In this document: in pieces, positions 46,455 to 55,238 of the stretch
Position numbering within the stretch: the first letter of the stretch is position 1
Layout: each line of letters opens with the position of its first letter
Assembly: GCF_030248535.1 (NCBI RefSeq)
Contig: NZ_JAHGAJ010000009.1
Location: forward strand, 25,031-89,030
DNA length: 64,000 bases
Source: Vibrio sp. D404a
GTDB taxonomy: Bacteria > Pseudomonadota > Gammaproteobacteria > Enterobacterales > Vibrionaceae
Direction: 5' to 3'
The notes under the pieces: model-generated
The model's database searches: none
Told to the model about the DNA's origin: nothing
What the model saw: the letters and a program-made list of their open reading frames with translations, nothing else
Made by a program: the position numbers and the translations under genes

Positions 46455-47282
46455 TTAGTTCTGCAACACAGAAGAAACAAGCAGTTGAGTGTATGGGTGT
46501 TGTGGGTCATCAAGCACTTGATCGGTCAAGCCACTCTCAACCACTTCGCTTCGACGCATCACCATCAAGCGGTGTGCTAATAAACGCGCGACCGCCAGAT
46601 CGTGAGTGACGATCACAACCGCCAGTTCTAATTCCGTCACCAAGCGACGGAGTAAATCTAATAGCTTGGCTTGTACCGACACATCCAATCCACCCGTCGG
46701 CTCATCCATGAAAATCAGCTTCGGATGGGTGACCAGATTACGTGCGATCTGCAATCTTTGCTGCATACCGCCTGAAAAAGTTGTTGGCATGTCATCCATG
46801 CGGTCTTGTGGGATCTCAACATCGCCGAGCCACTTCGCCGATTTTTGACGAATTTCACCGTAGTTACGCTCACCCACCGCCATTAGACGCTCACCAATAT
46901 TGCCACCCGCCGACACTCGACCACGCAGACCGTCCATCGGGTGTTGATGCACCACCCCCCATTCAGTACGCAGTAGGTGACGACGTTGGCTCTCTGCCAT
47001 CTGGTAGAGATCTTCAAGCTGTGTGATTTGTTGGTCAGCGTCACCGCGTAGGTAGATAACCTCACCACTATCCGGCGTCTGGCGGCCAGAAAGCGACTTC
47101 AATAAGGTACTTTTACCAGAGCCCGATTCACCGACGATGCCAAGCACCTCACCCGGGTAGAGATCGAACGACACGTTTTGAAAGCCCTTGCCCGGCGCGT
47201 AGAGTTTGGTCAGATTAGAGACAGACAACAGTGGCTGCTCTGACGGATTCGGTTGTTGTTGCATCTTGGTCAAAGCATTCAT
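46455..47282 (-). CDS. phnK: PhnK, C-P lyase complex ABC-type ATPase
   Basis: 275 residues from the ATG at 47282, preceded by AGGAG. Walker [12 protein letters not shown], signature [14 protein letters not shown], Walker [13 protein letters not shown]. PhnK binds the PhnGHIJ core and supplies ATPase activity. The ATG overlaps the phnJ stop (ATGA), so it is translationally coupled to phnJ. Confidence 0.93.
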   Translation of the reverse strand: MNALTKMQQQPNPSEQPLLSVSNLTKLYAPGKGFQNVSFDLYPGEVLGIVGESGSGKSTLLKSLSGRQTPDSGEVIYLRGDADQQITQLEDLYQMAESQRRHLLRTEWGVVHQHPMDGLRGRVSAGGNIGERLMAVGERNYGEIRQKSAKWLGDVEIPQDRMDDMPTTFSGGMQQRLQIARNLVTHPKLIFMDEPTGGLDVSVQAKLLDLLRRLVTELELAVVIVTHDLAVARLLAHRLMVMRRSEVVESGLTDQVLDDPQHPYTQLLVSSVLQN

Positions 47283-48196
47283 GCGTTTTTCTCCTGTTGC
47301 TGGCGGCAGTAATCTGTGTCTGAACACACGAACATGTGAGTGCCTTGGTCATCCATGACGACTTCATCAAGGAAGGTATCGGTTGAACCACAAATCGCGC
47401 ACGGCTCATCCCATTGTTGAACTTCAAACGGGTGATCTTCAAAATCTAGGCTCTGAACCTTGGTGTACGGGGGAATTGCGTAGATACGCTTTTCTCGTCC
47501 CGCACCAAACAGTTGCAGTGCCGCCATATGGTCCATTTTCGGGTTATCGAACTTAGGGATTGGCGATGGGTCCATGATGTAGCGGTCGTTAACGCGAACT
47601 GGGTAGGCATACGCCGTCGAAATATGACCAAAGCGCGCAATGTCCTCATACAGTTTGACGTGCATAATTCCGTACTCTTGCAGAGCATGCATCTTACGAG
47701 TCTCAGTTTCACGTGGCTCAATAAAACGCAGCGGCTCAGGGATTGGTACTTGGTAGACCAAAATCTGATCTTCTTGCAACGCAACCTCAGGAATACGGTG
47801 ACGTGTCTGAATGATGCTGGCTTCGGTGGTTTTCTCTGTGGTTTGAGCGCTAGCAATTGACTTGAAGAACTCACGGATCGACACCGCGTTGGTCGTATCA
47901 TCTGCGCCTTGGTCGATCACCTTGAGCACATCCGGCAGACCAATGATCGCGGCCGTGATCTGCACACCACCTGTACCCCAACCATAAGGCATAGGCATCT
48001 CACGCCCACCAAAAGGCACCTGATAGCCCGGAATCGAGACTGCTTTTAGCAAGGCACGACGAATCATGCGTTTGGTTTGTTCATCAAGGTAGCCATAGTT
48101 ATAACCTGTTGTTCCAACACAACTTGTCGTGAGGTTAGTCTGTGCGTCCGTCATATTGTTAGTTTCAACTGGCGCGTTAAGGGTTGCTGTGTTCAT
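47279..48196 (-). CDS. phnJ: PhnJ, C-P lyase radical SAM enzyme
   Basis: 305 residues. This is the catalytic subunit that cleaves the carbon-phosphorus bond using a 4Fe-4S cluster and SAM. The four Cys of the C-terminal CX2CX21CX5C pattern are at residues 266, 269, 291 and 297 (CAIC, VCSDTDYC). The pattern matches the spacing in E. coli PhnJ. It overlaps phnI by 4 bases and phnK by 4 bases, as expected for a stoichiometric complex. Confidence 0.95.
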   Translation of the reverse strand: MNTATLNAPVETNNMTDAQTNLTTSCVGTTGYNYGYLDEQTKRMIRRALLKAVSIPGYQVPFGGREMPMPYGWGTGGVQITAAIIGLPDVLKVIDQGADDTTNAVSIREFFKSIASAQTTEKTTEASIIQTRHRIPEVALQEDQILVYQVPIPEPLRFIEPRETETRKMHALQEYGIMHVKLYEDIARFGHISTAYAYPVRVNDRYIMDPSPIPKFDNPKMDHMAALQLFGAGREKRIYAIPPYTKVQSLDFEDHPFEVQQWDEPCAICGSTDTFLDEVVMDDQGTHMFVCSDTDYCRQQQEKNA

Positions 48197-49302
48197 GATT
48201 GACCTCCTTGTGCTTCGTCATTGCTTTGCTGAGCCATTAATTCATCGTGCTCTTTGTGCATTTTTCTCAACAGTTCCAGTTCCGCTTGGAAGTCGACGTA
48301 GTGAGGAAGTTTCAGGTGAGATACAAAGCCTGCCGCCTCTACGTTATCGGAGTGCGACAAGACGAATTCTTCATCTTGAGCAGGGCCATCCACAGGCTCA
48401 TCGTACTCTGGCGCTTGCAGTGAGCGGTCAACCAGCGCCATCGACATCGCCTTGCGTTCTGTCGCGCCAAAAGTCAGGCCATAGCCACGGGTTAATTTGG
48501 CTTTCTGCTGCTTGTTGCCGACAAAGCCGTTGATCATTTGACATTCGGTCAGCTCAATCTCACCAATGTCAATGCTGAAGCCCAGCTCCTCTGGTTCAAT
48601 AGACAAGGTCGAAAAACCGGTGCGAATCTCGCCTGCAAATGGGTGGTTACGACCATAACCACGCTGAGTCGAGTAGCTGAGTGCCAGTAAGAAACCTTCA
48701 TCGCCACGTACCAAGTTTTGTAAACGTGCGCTGCGGTCGCATGGGTAGTTCACCGGATTCATAGTGATATCTTCCGGCACTTGCTGGTCATCTTCTTCGC
48801 TCAACATCATGTCGAGGTTTTCAAGAATACCCAGCACCTGTGGACAAGGTTCGGTATCGCTCACCTCTTGCGTTGGAATGCGTGGCGTTTCCCCTTCGGC
48901 AAGCAAGCTAAAATCTAATAGACGATGGGTGTAATCGTAGGTGGGACCTAGAATTTGACCGCCCGGTAGATCCTTATAGGTCGCCGAGATACGGCGCTCA
49001 ATTCGCATAGTGTTAGTATCAACCGGCTGCGCCGTGATCAGGCGTGGTAACGTGGTTCGATACGCGCGCAACAAGAAGATCGCTTCGACTAGATCACCTG
49101 CCGCTTGCTTAATCGCCAGCGCCGCTAATTGTTTGTCGTAGATGCCACCTTCCGTCATCACTCGATCGACAGAGCCTGATAGCTGTTCTTGAATCTGCTC
49201 AACCGTGAGCTCTGGCAATTCTGGATTACCACGGCGCTTCTTGGCTTGCAGTTGGTGCGCAAGAGCTATCGCTTTTTCTCCACCTTTTACAGCAACGTAC
49301 AT
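48193..49302 (-). CDS. phnI: PhnI, C-P lyase core subunit
   Basis: 369 residues from the ATG at 49302, preceded by GGAG eight bases upstream. PhnI with GHL forms the nucleosidase/triphosphate-forming activity that starts the pathway. The start MYVAVKGGEKAIALAHQL is typical. It overlaps phnH by 16 bases and phnJ by 4. Confidence 0.95.
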   Translation of the reverse strand: MYVAVKGGEKAIALAHQLQAKKRRGNPELPELTVEQIQEQLSGSVDRVMTEGGIYDKQLAALAIKQAAGDLVEAIFLLRAYRTTLPRLITAQPVDTNTMRIERRISATYKDLPGGQILGPTYDYTHRLLDFSLLAEGETPRIPTQEVSDTEPCPQVLGILENLDMMLSEEDDQQVPEDITMNPVNYPCDRSARLQNLVRGDEGFLLALSYSTQRGYGRNHPFAGEIRTGFSTLSIEPEELGFSIDIGEIELTECQMINGFVGNKQQKAKLTRGYGLTFGATERKAMSMALVDRSLQAPEYDEPVDGPAQDEEFVLSHSDNVEAAGFVSHLKLPHYVDFQAELELLRKMHKEHDELMAQQSNDEAQGGQS

Positions 49303-49907
49303 GTCATCATCTCCACTTTGGTTGTTCGAGGCAGGCAAAGCACTTGTTGGTTAGCCACAAAGATAAAGTCCACACCCTGTGGGAATTTCACCAACCGCTG
49401 ACGAACTTCAAGGTAGGCGATAAAATCAGCAGGCAGGCCGCTCATTAACGTCGTCTGCGTCGTTTTAATCCCCGGGCCGCTAAGCGCTAACTCGGTGCCC
49501 GCACCGAAGCTATCAAGCTCAACAATGACGGTAGTCGATGTATCCGGGTACTCTTCATTGCCCAAGTTGAATGTCAGCTCAGACCAATCCAGATCCATAA
49601 GATCCTGCTCGGAGATGACGGCAAAGCTTGCTTGCTGGGTCTGATCCACCAGCGGAGCACCAATGTGAAATTTGATGTTTTCTGTTACTGCGTGATCGGC
49701 CTTAAATGTCTCTGAAAGCCAGATTGGTGTTGCGTTGTCTGCCATCGAAAGCAGCGTCTGCGCTGCGGCACTCATCATTGAGCCAAAGCCGACACAGCGA
49801 TTCAATGTCACTACCTTTCCGGGCTCTGACATCGCTTTAAGCAGCAAGCGAAAACACTGCTGGCTATCATGAACTGCATCTTGAAATGCAGGAGAAATCA
49901 TACTCAT
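49287..49907 (-). CDS. phnH: PhnH, C-P lyase core subunit
   Basis: 206 residues, near E. coli PhnH (194). MSMISPAFQDAVHDSQQCFR is the typical N-terminus. It forms part of the PhnGHIJ core complex. The start lies 136 bases after the phnG stop, a wider gap than the other phn genes, and it contains the tandem 18-bp repeats described below. Confidence 0.92.
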   Translation of the reverse strand: MSMISPAFQDAVHDSQQCFRLLLKAMSEPGKVVTLNRCVGFGSMMSAAAQTLLSMADNATPIWLSETFKADHAVTENIKFHIGAPLVDQTQQASFAVISEQDLMDLDWSELTFNLGNEEYPDTSTTVIVELDSFGAGTELALSGPGIKTTQTTLMSGLPADFIAYLEVRQRLVKFPQGVDFIFVANQQVLCLPRTTKVEMMTCTLL

Positions 49908-50007
49908 GGAATTCGTTCTAACCTGTTTAATTCATTAATTTTTATCGGTTTTACCGGTCTTTTCAGTGAGTCTTTCCATCACTAATGAACCAGTCTTACT
50001 CGTGCCC

Positions 50008-50061
50008 CTAGTCTTCACCGCGGACCTAATCTTCTCCGCGAACCTAATCTTCGCCGCGAAC
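50008..50061 (-). repeat. three tandem 18-bp repeats at the phnG 3' end
   Basis: Contiguous units at 50044-50061, 50026-50043 and 50008-50025 read on the minus strand GTTCGCGGCGAAGATTAG, GTTCGCGGAGAAGATTAG and GTCCGCGGTGAAGACTAG. The first encodes the last residues of PhnG (VRGED) and its stop. The other two lie in the untranslated gap but differ from it only at codon third positions. Confidence 0.9.
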
Positions 50062-50490
50062 CATAGTAAAAAAGTCCACCTTACTGGCTGCGACTTCCTG
50101 GCGACGTTGACTATCACGCTCGTGTTTCATTGCCGCTAATGGCTCAATGACTTGCGTATTGATCGCTTCCGCCTGCTTTCCGTTCTGCATCAACGCATCA
50201 ATTACAGCAGCTAGTTCTGCATGTGGCTTGTCACGGCCCTGTAGGTAGCTGTAACCCAACTCGCCGCTATTCAGCTTGATCACCGCGCGAGTGATGGTCA
50301 CATCGCCCATATTGAACTGACGCCCTGTTGAGCCCATGCGAGCGCGTACCTGTGCCAAACCAATCTCGGGTTGTCGTACCATGGCGTATTCGGCGTTTAG
50401 CCCTAACTCGTCCCAATGCGCTTTTAACTCGGTGAACGAGCTCTGTGCGAGTACTGACATCCACTTTTGTCGCTCTTTTAAAGCTGTCAT
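50044..50490 (-). CDS. phnG: PhnG, C-P lyase core subunit
   Basis: 148 residues, as in E. coli PhnG (150). It is part of the PhnGHIJ core, with the conserved MGSTGRQFNMGDVTITRAVI. The ATG directly abuts the phnF stop (TAA then ATG), with GGAG inside the phnF end. The last five residues are encoded by a unit of an 18-bp repeat that continues beyond the stop. Confidence 0.94.
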   Translation of the reverse strand: MTALKERQKWMSVLAQSSFTELKAHWDELGLNAEYAMVRQPEIGLAQVRARMGSTGRQFNMGDVTITRAVIKLNSGELGYSYLQGRDKPHAELAAVIDALMQNGKQAEAINTQVIEPLAAMKHERDSQRRQEVAASKVDFFTMVRGED

Positions 50491-51186
50491 TTAGTGCTCC
50501 ATTACTATTTCTGTTGCGTCGGCACGGGTATTGGAGCTGGAAAACTCCGCGATCACTTGTGTGCCTTTAATTACGTTGGTGGTTTTAATCTTAAGAAGTG
50601 GCGTACTGGTGCTGATGTGCAGCAGTCGACACTCTTCATTGCTTGGTATCTTTGCCCCGATGCGAGTCTGTTTTCGTTCTAGGTCGATATCGAGGCCGCG
50701 CTTAATAAACTGGTGCAAAGATCCGCTGGTAAAGTTCTTCAATACTGACCACCACGCTGTATCTGGTAGGTAGTGGTCAATGATGGTCCTCGGCGACTCT
50801 TCAGTTTTCCGAAAGGTGCGAATATGAATCACCTTGCTACCCTCTTCGATACCGAGATAGCCCGCGATCTTGGACGGTGCACTAATCAATCGAGATTGCA
50901 GCACTTCACATCTTGGCATCGCCCCTTGTTCAATCAGGTTCTTGGTAAAGTGCGCCCCAGAGTGAAGTCGATATTCACTCGGCTGACGTATCACCATGTT
51001 TCCTTTGCCTTGATGACGTTGAATCAACCCCGCAGCAACCAACTCATCAATCGAGCGACGCAGCGTATGGCGATTAACACAGAAGCGCTCGGCAAGTTTC
51101 GACTCGGTCGGCAGGTAATCACCGGGCACGAACTGCTCTTTCACTTCTTTTTCAAGCTCTGAAGCGATATCCAAATAAACAGGCAT
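50491..51186 (-). CDS. phnF: PhnF, GntR/HutC-family repressor
   Basis: 231 residues from the ATG at 51186 (nine bases after AAGGA); a second ATG at 51195 is too close to that site. The N-terminal winged helix shows ESKLAERFCVNRHTLRRSIDELVAAGLIQRHQGKG, followed by a UTRA ligand-binding domain (TIIDHYLPDTAWW). It lies inside the phn cluster between phnE and phnG. A palindromic TGTCTAGACA-type operator is present upstream of phnC, and an imperfect one upstream of phnF itself, so it probably represses the cluster until a phosphonate or phosphate signal is present. Confidence 0.92.
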   Translation of the reverse strand: MPVYLDIASELEKEVKEQFVPGDYLPTESKLAERFCVNRHTLRRSIDELVAAGLIQRHQGKGNMVIRQPSEYRLHSGAHFTKNLIEQGAMPRCEVLQSRLISAPSKIAGYLGIEEGSKVIHIRTFRKTEESPRTIIDHYLPDTAWWSVLKNFTSGSLHQFIKRGLDIDLERKQTRIGAKIPSNEECRLLHISTSTPLLKIKTTNVIKGTQVIAEFSSSNTRADATEIVMEH

Positions 51187-51217
51187 TCGCTGCATTTCCT
51201 TTTCGATAATTCAATAA

Positions 51218-51231
51218 GTTATCTAGACAAG
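51218..51231. promoter_or_regulatory. PhnF-like operator upstream of phnF
   Basis: GTTATCTAGACAAG is a 14-base imperfect palindrome with the same right half (AGACAAG) as the perfect site at 54026-54039. It lies between phnE and phnF, so phnF may have its own promoter. Confidence 0.6.
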
Positions 51232-51257
51232 TAGAGTTAAATAGGCATGTAACATGC

Positions 51258-52046
51258 CTAGATAAACTTCTTGCGGATAACTTGAGAGATGAAATCAATC
51301 ACGCTTACTGTCACGATAACAATCGCCATAATTGCGGCTGTCTGTTGTAGCTGGAAGCCAGAGATTGATTGCCAAAGCAAGACACCGATACCACCAGCGC
51401 CGACCATACCAACCACGGTTGCGGAGCGGATGTTCGACTCTAAGCGGTAGAGTGAGTAAGAGATCCACAGCGGCATCACTTGAGGAATTACGCCATACAG
51501 AATGACTTCGATTGGGTTGGCACCCGTTGCCTTCACGCCTTCAACTGGGCCCGGTTCAATCGCTTCAATCGCTTCTGCAAACAGCTTGGCAAGGACACCT
51601 GTGGTATGAATGAATAGCGCCATAACACCAGCGAATGGCCCTAATCCAACCACCACCACAAACAGCATCGCAAACACCATCTCATTGATAGCGCGCAAGC
51701 AGTCCATCAAACGACGAATTGGAAACGTCACCCAGCTTGGCATTAGGTTTTCAGCACTGAGGATGCCAAAAGGAATCGCCAACAAAATAGACAACACCGT
51801 GCCCCAAATACCGACTTGAATGGTCACCAACATTTCGCTGAAGTAGATGTTGCTCTCGCCGAAGTCAGCGGGGAAAAAGTCTTTGCCTAACTGGACCATA
51901 TTCTCTGGGTGTTCAAAGAACATCATTGGCGCCATTTCTGCACCTTGCCAAGCCCAGCTCAATACCAGTAATACCAATACAGCAATCACAGCGTTTTTGA
52001 TTGATAGCTTTGAGGAAGGCTCGTAGCTTTGAGTTATTGCAGTCAT
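51258..52046 (-). CDS. phnE: PhnE, phosphonate ABC transporter permease
   Basis: 262 residues, typical of PhnE. The permease EAA-like loop is [19 protein letters not shown], with about six membrane segments. With PhnC and PhnD it imports phosphonates. It lies 51 bases after phnD. Confidence 0.94.
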   Translation of the reverse strand: MTAITQSYEPSSKLSIKNAVIAVLVLLVLSWAWQGAEMAPMMFFEHPENMVQLGKDFFPADFGESNIYFSEMLVTIQVGIWGTVLSILLAIPFGILSAENLMPSWVTFPIRRLMDCLRAINEMVFAMLFVVVVGLGPFAGVMALFIHTTGVLAKLFAEAIEAIEPGPVEGVKATGANPIEVILYGVIPQVMPLWISYSLYRLESNIRSATVVGMVGAGGIGVLLWQSISGFQLQQTAAIMAIVIVTVSVIDFISQVIRKKFI

Positions 52047-52097
52047 TATTTTTCACTCTAATGAATGCGCCGCATCGTCACGGCGCATGAGTTTGAA

Positions 52098-53093
52098 TTA
52101 GCCTTTCAGCGCATCGATTTCAGATTGAAGCTCGTCAATCTCTGTTTGATATTGAGCCATGCGATCTGCGCGGTCTTGAGCGCTCAAGTTAGTGTTGTTC
52201 TCTGCCTCTACAAGGTTTTTGAACGCTTCCATCTGGCGGATTGGTAGGAGCTGGCTATTGTCAGTCGCGGCAAAACCAGACCAAGCTAGCTGCTCTAGAT
52301 TTGCACGTTGCTCTGGCTCGCTTCCGTAGTTAACGAAGAAATCACGCGCCTTCTGCTTCATCTCCTCATCCATCTCTTTGCGATAGGTCACTACATCCGA
52401 TGGGATCAGATTGGACTGCCACACCACTTTGAGCTTGCTGAACAGCTCTGGGTTGTTCTGTTGGACGCGAATCAGGTTCATGGTGTGATTGGTGGCGACA
52501 TCCACTTGATTGTTCGCCACAGCCATCACATTGGCTCCATGACTCGCCGCCACATTGCGGTGAAAATCATTTGCCGACACGCCATTGCTTGCGAACGCTT
52601 CAAAGTTAGGCACTAAAAAGCCCGATGTAGAATTAGGATCACCATTGCCCAGTTTGAGCGTCTTGTGGTGCTCTAATACATCGTCCAGTGTGTTGATGTT
52701 GTCGTTCTCAGCATTGACGATCAGTAGACTGTGGTAACCCTGTAGGCCATCGTCATTAATGTAACGAACAAACAGTTCAGCATTGGCACGGTCAACCGCT
52801 TCCATTGCCGCCTTATTGCCGTAATAAGCAAAATCAACCTTGCCAAAGCGCTGCGCCTGAATAATTCCTGCATAATCCGGAGCGAAATACGCCTTCACTG
52901 GCTTGCCGAGTGCCTGACCAAGATCTTCCAAAAGTGGATCCCAGCGCTGACGTAAGTTTTGCTGCGCATCGGTGGCGATAATGCCGAAATTGATTTCGTC
53001 TTTTGCCACAGCGTAGCCTGCAGTCAGTGTGGTCATCGCTACAGTTGCGAGTGTCACCGCTTTCTTAAGTCCTGATTTCATTGAATGAAACAT
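52098..53093 (-). CDS. phnD: PhnD, phosphonate-binding periplasmic protein
   Basis: 331 residues with a signal peptide ending at GYAVA. Binding-protein features include INFGIIATDAQQNLRQRWDPL and YFAPDYAGIIQAQRFGKVDFAYYG. It captures organophosphonates for the PhnCE importer. The C-terminal ~20 residues form a charged helix. AGGGA lies seven bases before the ATG. Confidence 0.94.
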   Translation of the reverse strand: MFHSMKSGLKKAVTLATVAMTTLTAGYAVAKDEINFGIIATDAQQNLRQRWDPLLEDLGQALGKPVKAYFAPDYAGIIQAQRFGKVDFAYYGNKAAMEAVDRANAELFVRYINDDGLQGYHSLLIVNAENDNINTLDDVLEHHKTLKLGNGDPNSTSGFLVPNFEAFASNGVSANDFHRNVAASHGANVMAVANNQVDVATNHTMNLIRVQQNNPELFSKLKVVWQSNLIPSDVVTYRKEMDEEMKQKARDFFVNYGSEPEQRANLEQLAWSGFAATDNSQLLPIRQMEAFKNLVEAENNTNLSAQDRADRMAQYQTEIDELQSEIDALKG

Positions 53094-53111
53094 GGTGTTT
53101 TCCCTGATTAT

Positions 53112-53924
53112 TTAAAAAGACGCGGCCAGCACGTCAGTCGGTTGAATTTGTGGTGTATTGGATGACGGTTTAGAACGGTAGAGATCTTCAAGTTGCGGCT
53201 TTGTCAGCTCTGCGCTTTTGCCCTCATAGAAAACCTGACCATCTCTCAGCGCGATGATGTTTTCGCAGTATTTAAGCGCATGATCGACTTGGTGAAGAGT
53301 CACAATCACAGGGATGCCCTCTTTCTCGTTGATGTCCGTTAACAGCTCCATCACGATGCGAGCCGATTCAGGGTCTAGAGAAGCGATAGGTTCATCTGCG
53401 AAGATGATTTCTGCCTTTTGCATTAGAGCTCGGGCAATGGCGACACGCTGCTGTTGACCACCAGAAAGGTTGCCGACACGTTGGTTCGCAAATTGCTCCA
53501 TCCCCACTCGACGCAGTGCGTCCAAAGCCTGTTGTTGCTGTTCCACCGTGAACATGCCAGTCAGAGTTCGCCACTTAGGCGTCGAGCTCAGCGCACCAAT
53601 CATCACGTTGGTAATCACCGATAGGCGGTTTACTAAATTAAACTGTTGAAATATGTAGCCCGCTTGAGCACGTCGTTCACGAACTTTGGCATCAGGCTTG
53701 CCATTGGCTTGGACAGTCTTCCCTAACACTCGAATATTTGAGTCGCTACTTTTGTCGCCAATAATTAACCCACTTAGATGACGAAGCAGTGTCGATTTAC
53801 CCGAGCCAGAAGGCCCAAGCAGTGCCGTCATCTTTCGGCTAGAAATGGTCAAGTTGATATTATTCAGTGCGCGGTTGTCACCGAATGTCTTGTTGACCTT
53901 GTTAACTTCAATGATGTGATTCAT
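53112..53924 (-). CDS. phnC: PhnC, phosphonate ABC transporter ATPase
   Basis: 270 residues from the ATG at 53924 with GGGA eight bases upstream. Walker [15 protein letters not shown], signature LSGGQQQRVAIARAL, Walker B IIFADEPIASLD. It is the first gene of the cluster. Upstream lie a perfect CTTGTCTAGACAAG palindrome (PhnF-like operator) and a possible Pho box, so expression is probably under PhnF and phosphate control. Confidence 0.95.
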   Translation of the reverse strand: MNHIIEVNKVNKTFGDNRALNNINLTISSRKMTALLGPSGSGKSTLLRHLSGLIIGDKSSDSNIRVLGKTVQANGKPDAKVRERRAQAGYIFQQFNLVNRLSVITNVMIGALSSTPKWRTLTGMFTVEQQQQALDALRRVGMEQFANQRVGNLSGGQQQRVAIARALMQKAEIIFADEPIASLDPESARIVMELLTDINEKEGIPVIVTLHQVDHALKYCENIIALRDGQVFYEGKSAELTKPQLEDLYRSKPSSNTPQIQPTDVLAASF

Positions 53925-54025
53925 CGTCAATGTCCCTGTTTGGTTTAAGGTAACTTTGACGATGAAATATTAAGATTCGGTGTCGTTTTATTTGCAGAAA
54001 TGAAACATCGAGAGGTGAACAACAA

Positions 54026-54039
54026 CTTGTCTAGACAAG
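54026..54039. promoter_or_regulatory. PhnF-like operator upstream of phnC
   Basis: CTTGTCTAGACAAG is a perfect 14-bp palindrome. GntR/HutC-type repressors bind TGT-x-TA-x-ACA-like dyads, and PhnF is encoded in the adjacent cluster. A half-site AGACAAG recurs at 54080-54086. Confidence 0.75.
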
Positions 54040-54111
54040 CTTAAGATTATGTTTTTAAAAGGTTAAAACACTCATAATTAGACAAGGTTAAGCACTTATA
54101 TAAGAACGCAA

Positions 54112-54129
54112 TTCACAGTAATTTGACAA
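54112..54129 (-). promoter_or_regulatory. possible Pho box upstream of phnC
   Basis: On the minus strand the site reads TTGTCAA, four bases, CTGTGAA, matching the Pho-box repeats CTGTCAT at 10 of 14 positions with the proper 4-base spacing. It is about 190 bases from the phnC start. Confidence 0.4.
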
Positions 54130-54350
54130 TACAAGCGACGCTCACTCTTGCTATCTCACACCGTCTAATAACTCAGACAAATTGATCATCAAACTTATAT
54201 ATTGAATGCAATATCAATCCCATTGACGATTTTTTCTATTTCGATATTAAGTCTATTTTTGGCGCGTTTTATTCGACGCTCAGAAATTGTTCTAGATCAT
54301 TAAAGTATTCAATAACGTAATCTTTGATTTTAAATAATTAAACTTTGATG

Positions 54351-54542
54351 CGGTTTACGGAATTAAACCCATTTCATAGTTTTCTAGTGATCGCGTTCAA
54401 AATACACCCACAAAACCAAATAAATCAGGATGTATTGTTGGAATTTACATCACATTTTCTCGGTTTACAGAAGTTTACTCCGCATTGCCGAAATAACTCT
54501 AAAGGAGTAGTTTGCAGTCATTGAGTTCAAAAATGTAAACCG
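54351..54542. promoter_or_regulatory. repeated CGGTTTAC/GTAAACCG elements upstream of the YheO-like gene
   Basis: GGTTTA (54352-54357) and TAAACC (54364-54369) form a perfect dyad with a 6-base spacer. CGGTTTAC recurs at 54461-54468, and its inverse GTAAACCG stands at 54535-54542, directly before the start codon. Candidate operators for autoregulation. Confidence 0.5.
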
Positions 54543-54544
54543 AA

Positions 54545-55213
54545 ATGATGAGTGTAAAACAAGTTCGATTCACCGATGAAGACAGAGAATGTTTGACTAG
54601 CTACTTTCGCTTAGCAGACACGATCGCAGACCTGATTGGCCCCTACTGCGAGGTTGTGATCCACTCATTCGAGAGCTTAGAAAATTCCGTTGTTAAGATC
54701 GTCAATGGACACCATACCGGCCGTGAGATTGGCTCCCCGATCACCGACTTAGGCCTGCGTATGTGGAGCACATTCGAGAAAACTGGCGAAGTCTCACCAA
54801 AAAGCTACTTCACCAATGCAGCTGACGGATCACTCCTCAAATCAACGACTTGTATTCTGGCTGGCCCTCAGCAGAAGCCGATTGGCATGTTGTGTATCAA
54901 CATGAACTTGTCATTCCCATTTCCTGAGATCGTTAAAACCTTAATGCCCCAGTGCAACGCACCTCAGACGCTGGTCAGCGAAACATTCAGTAACAACGCG
55001 AACGACGTTATTCAACAGGCGCTTAACTCTGCCATTCAAGACGTTGAGCAAGACGACACTGTGTCACCGAAAGGCCACAACAAAGCCATCATTCGCAACC
55101 TATTCGACAACGGTGTCTTCGAACTGAAAGAGACCACAACACAAGTATCCGAACAGCTTGGGATCAGCCGTCAGGCGGTCTACAAGTTTATCCGTGAATT
55201 TAAATCAGAATAA
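54545..55213 (+). CDS. YheO/DauR-like PAS-HTH transcriptional regulator
   Basis: 222 residues. The N-terminal PAS_6 domain (DTIADLIGPYCEVVIHSFE, then ILAGPQQKPIGMLCINMN) and the C-terminal HTH_22 (VSEQLGISRQAVYKFIREFKSE) are in the usual order. Homologues (YheO, DauR) regulate amino-acid or D-amino-acid uptake and use. It precedes ridA by 25 bases and the cystine-type carrier. A stop lies just upstream in frame, so translation must begin at 54545 or 54548, although the ribosome site there is poor and an unused AAAGGAG occurs at 54501-54507. Confidence 0.85.
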   Translation: MMSVKQVRFTDEDRECLTSYFRLADTIADLIGPYCEVVIHSFESLENSVVKIVNGHHTGREIGSPITDLGLRMWSTFEKTGEVSPKSYFTNAADGSLLKSTTCILAGPQQKPIGMLCINMNLSFPFPEIVKTLMPQCNAPQTLVSETFSNNANDVIQQALNSAIQDVEQDDTVSPKGHNKAIIRNLFDNGVFELKETTTQVSEQLGISRQAVYKFIREFKSE

Positions 55214-55238
55214 AAATTAATAACTTAGGAGTTACATC

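Larger units (their letters stand above)
53925..54544. other. 620-base intergenic control region between phnC and the YheO-like gene
   Basis: No gene is seen. It holds the promoters of two divergent units: a PhnF-like operator at 54026-54039 and a Pho-box-like site at 54112-54129 on the phnC side, and GGTTTA/TAAACC elements at 54351-54542 on the other. The middle is AT-rich. Confidence 0.7.

Noticed and set aside
42493..54000. Recent mobile island carrying the phn cluster
   Set aside because: No integrase, direct-repeat ends or tRNA junction, and composition resembles the rest of the window.
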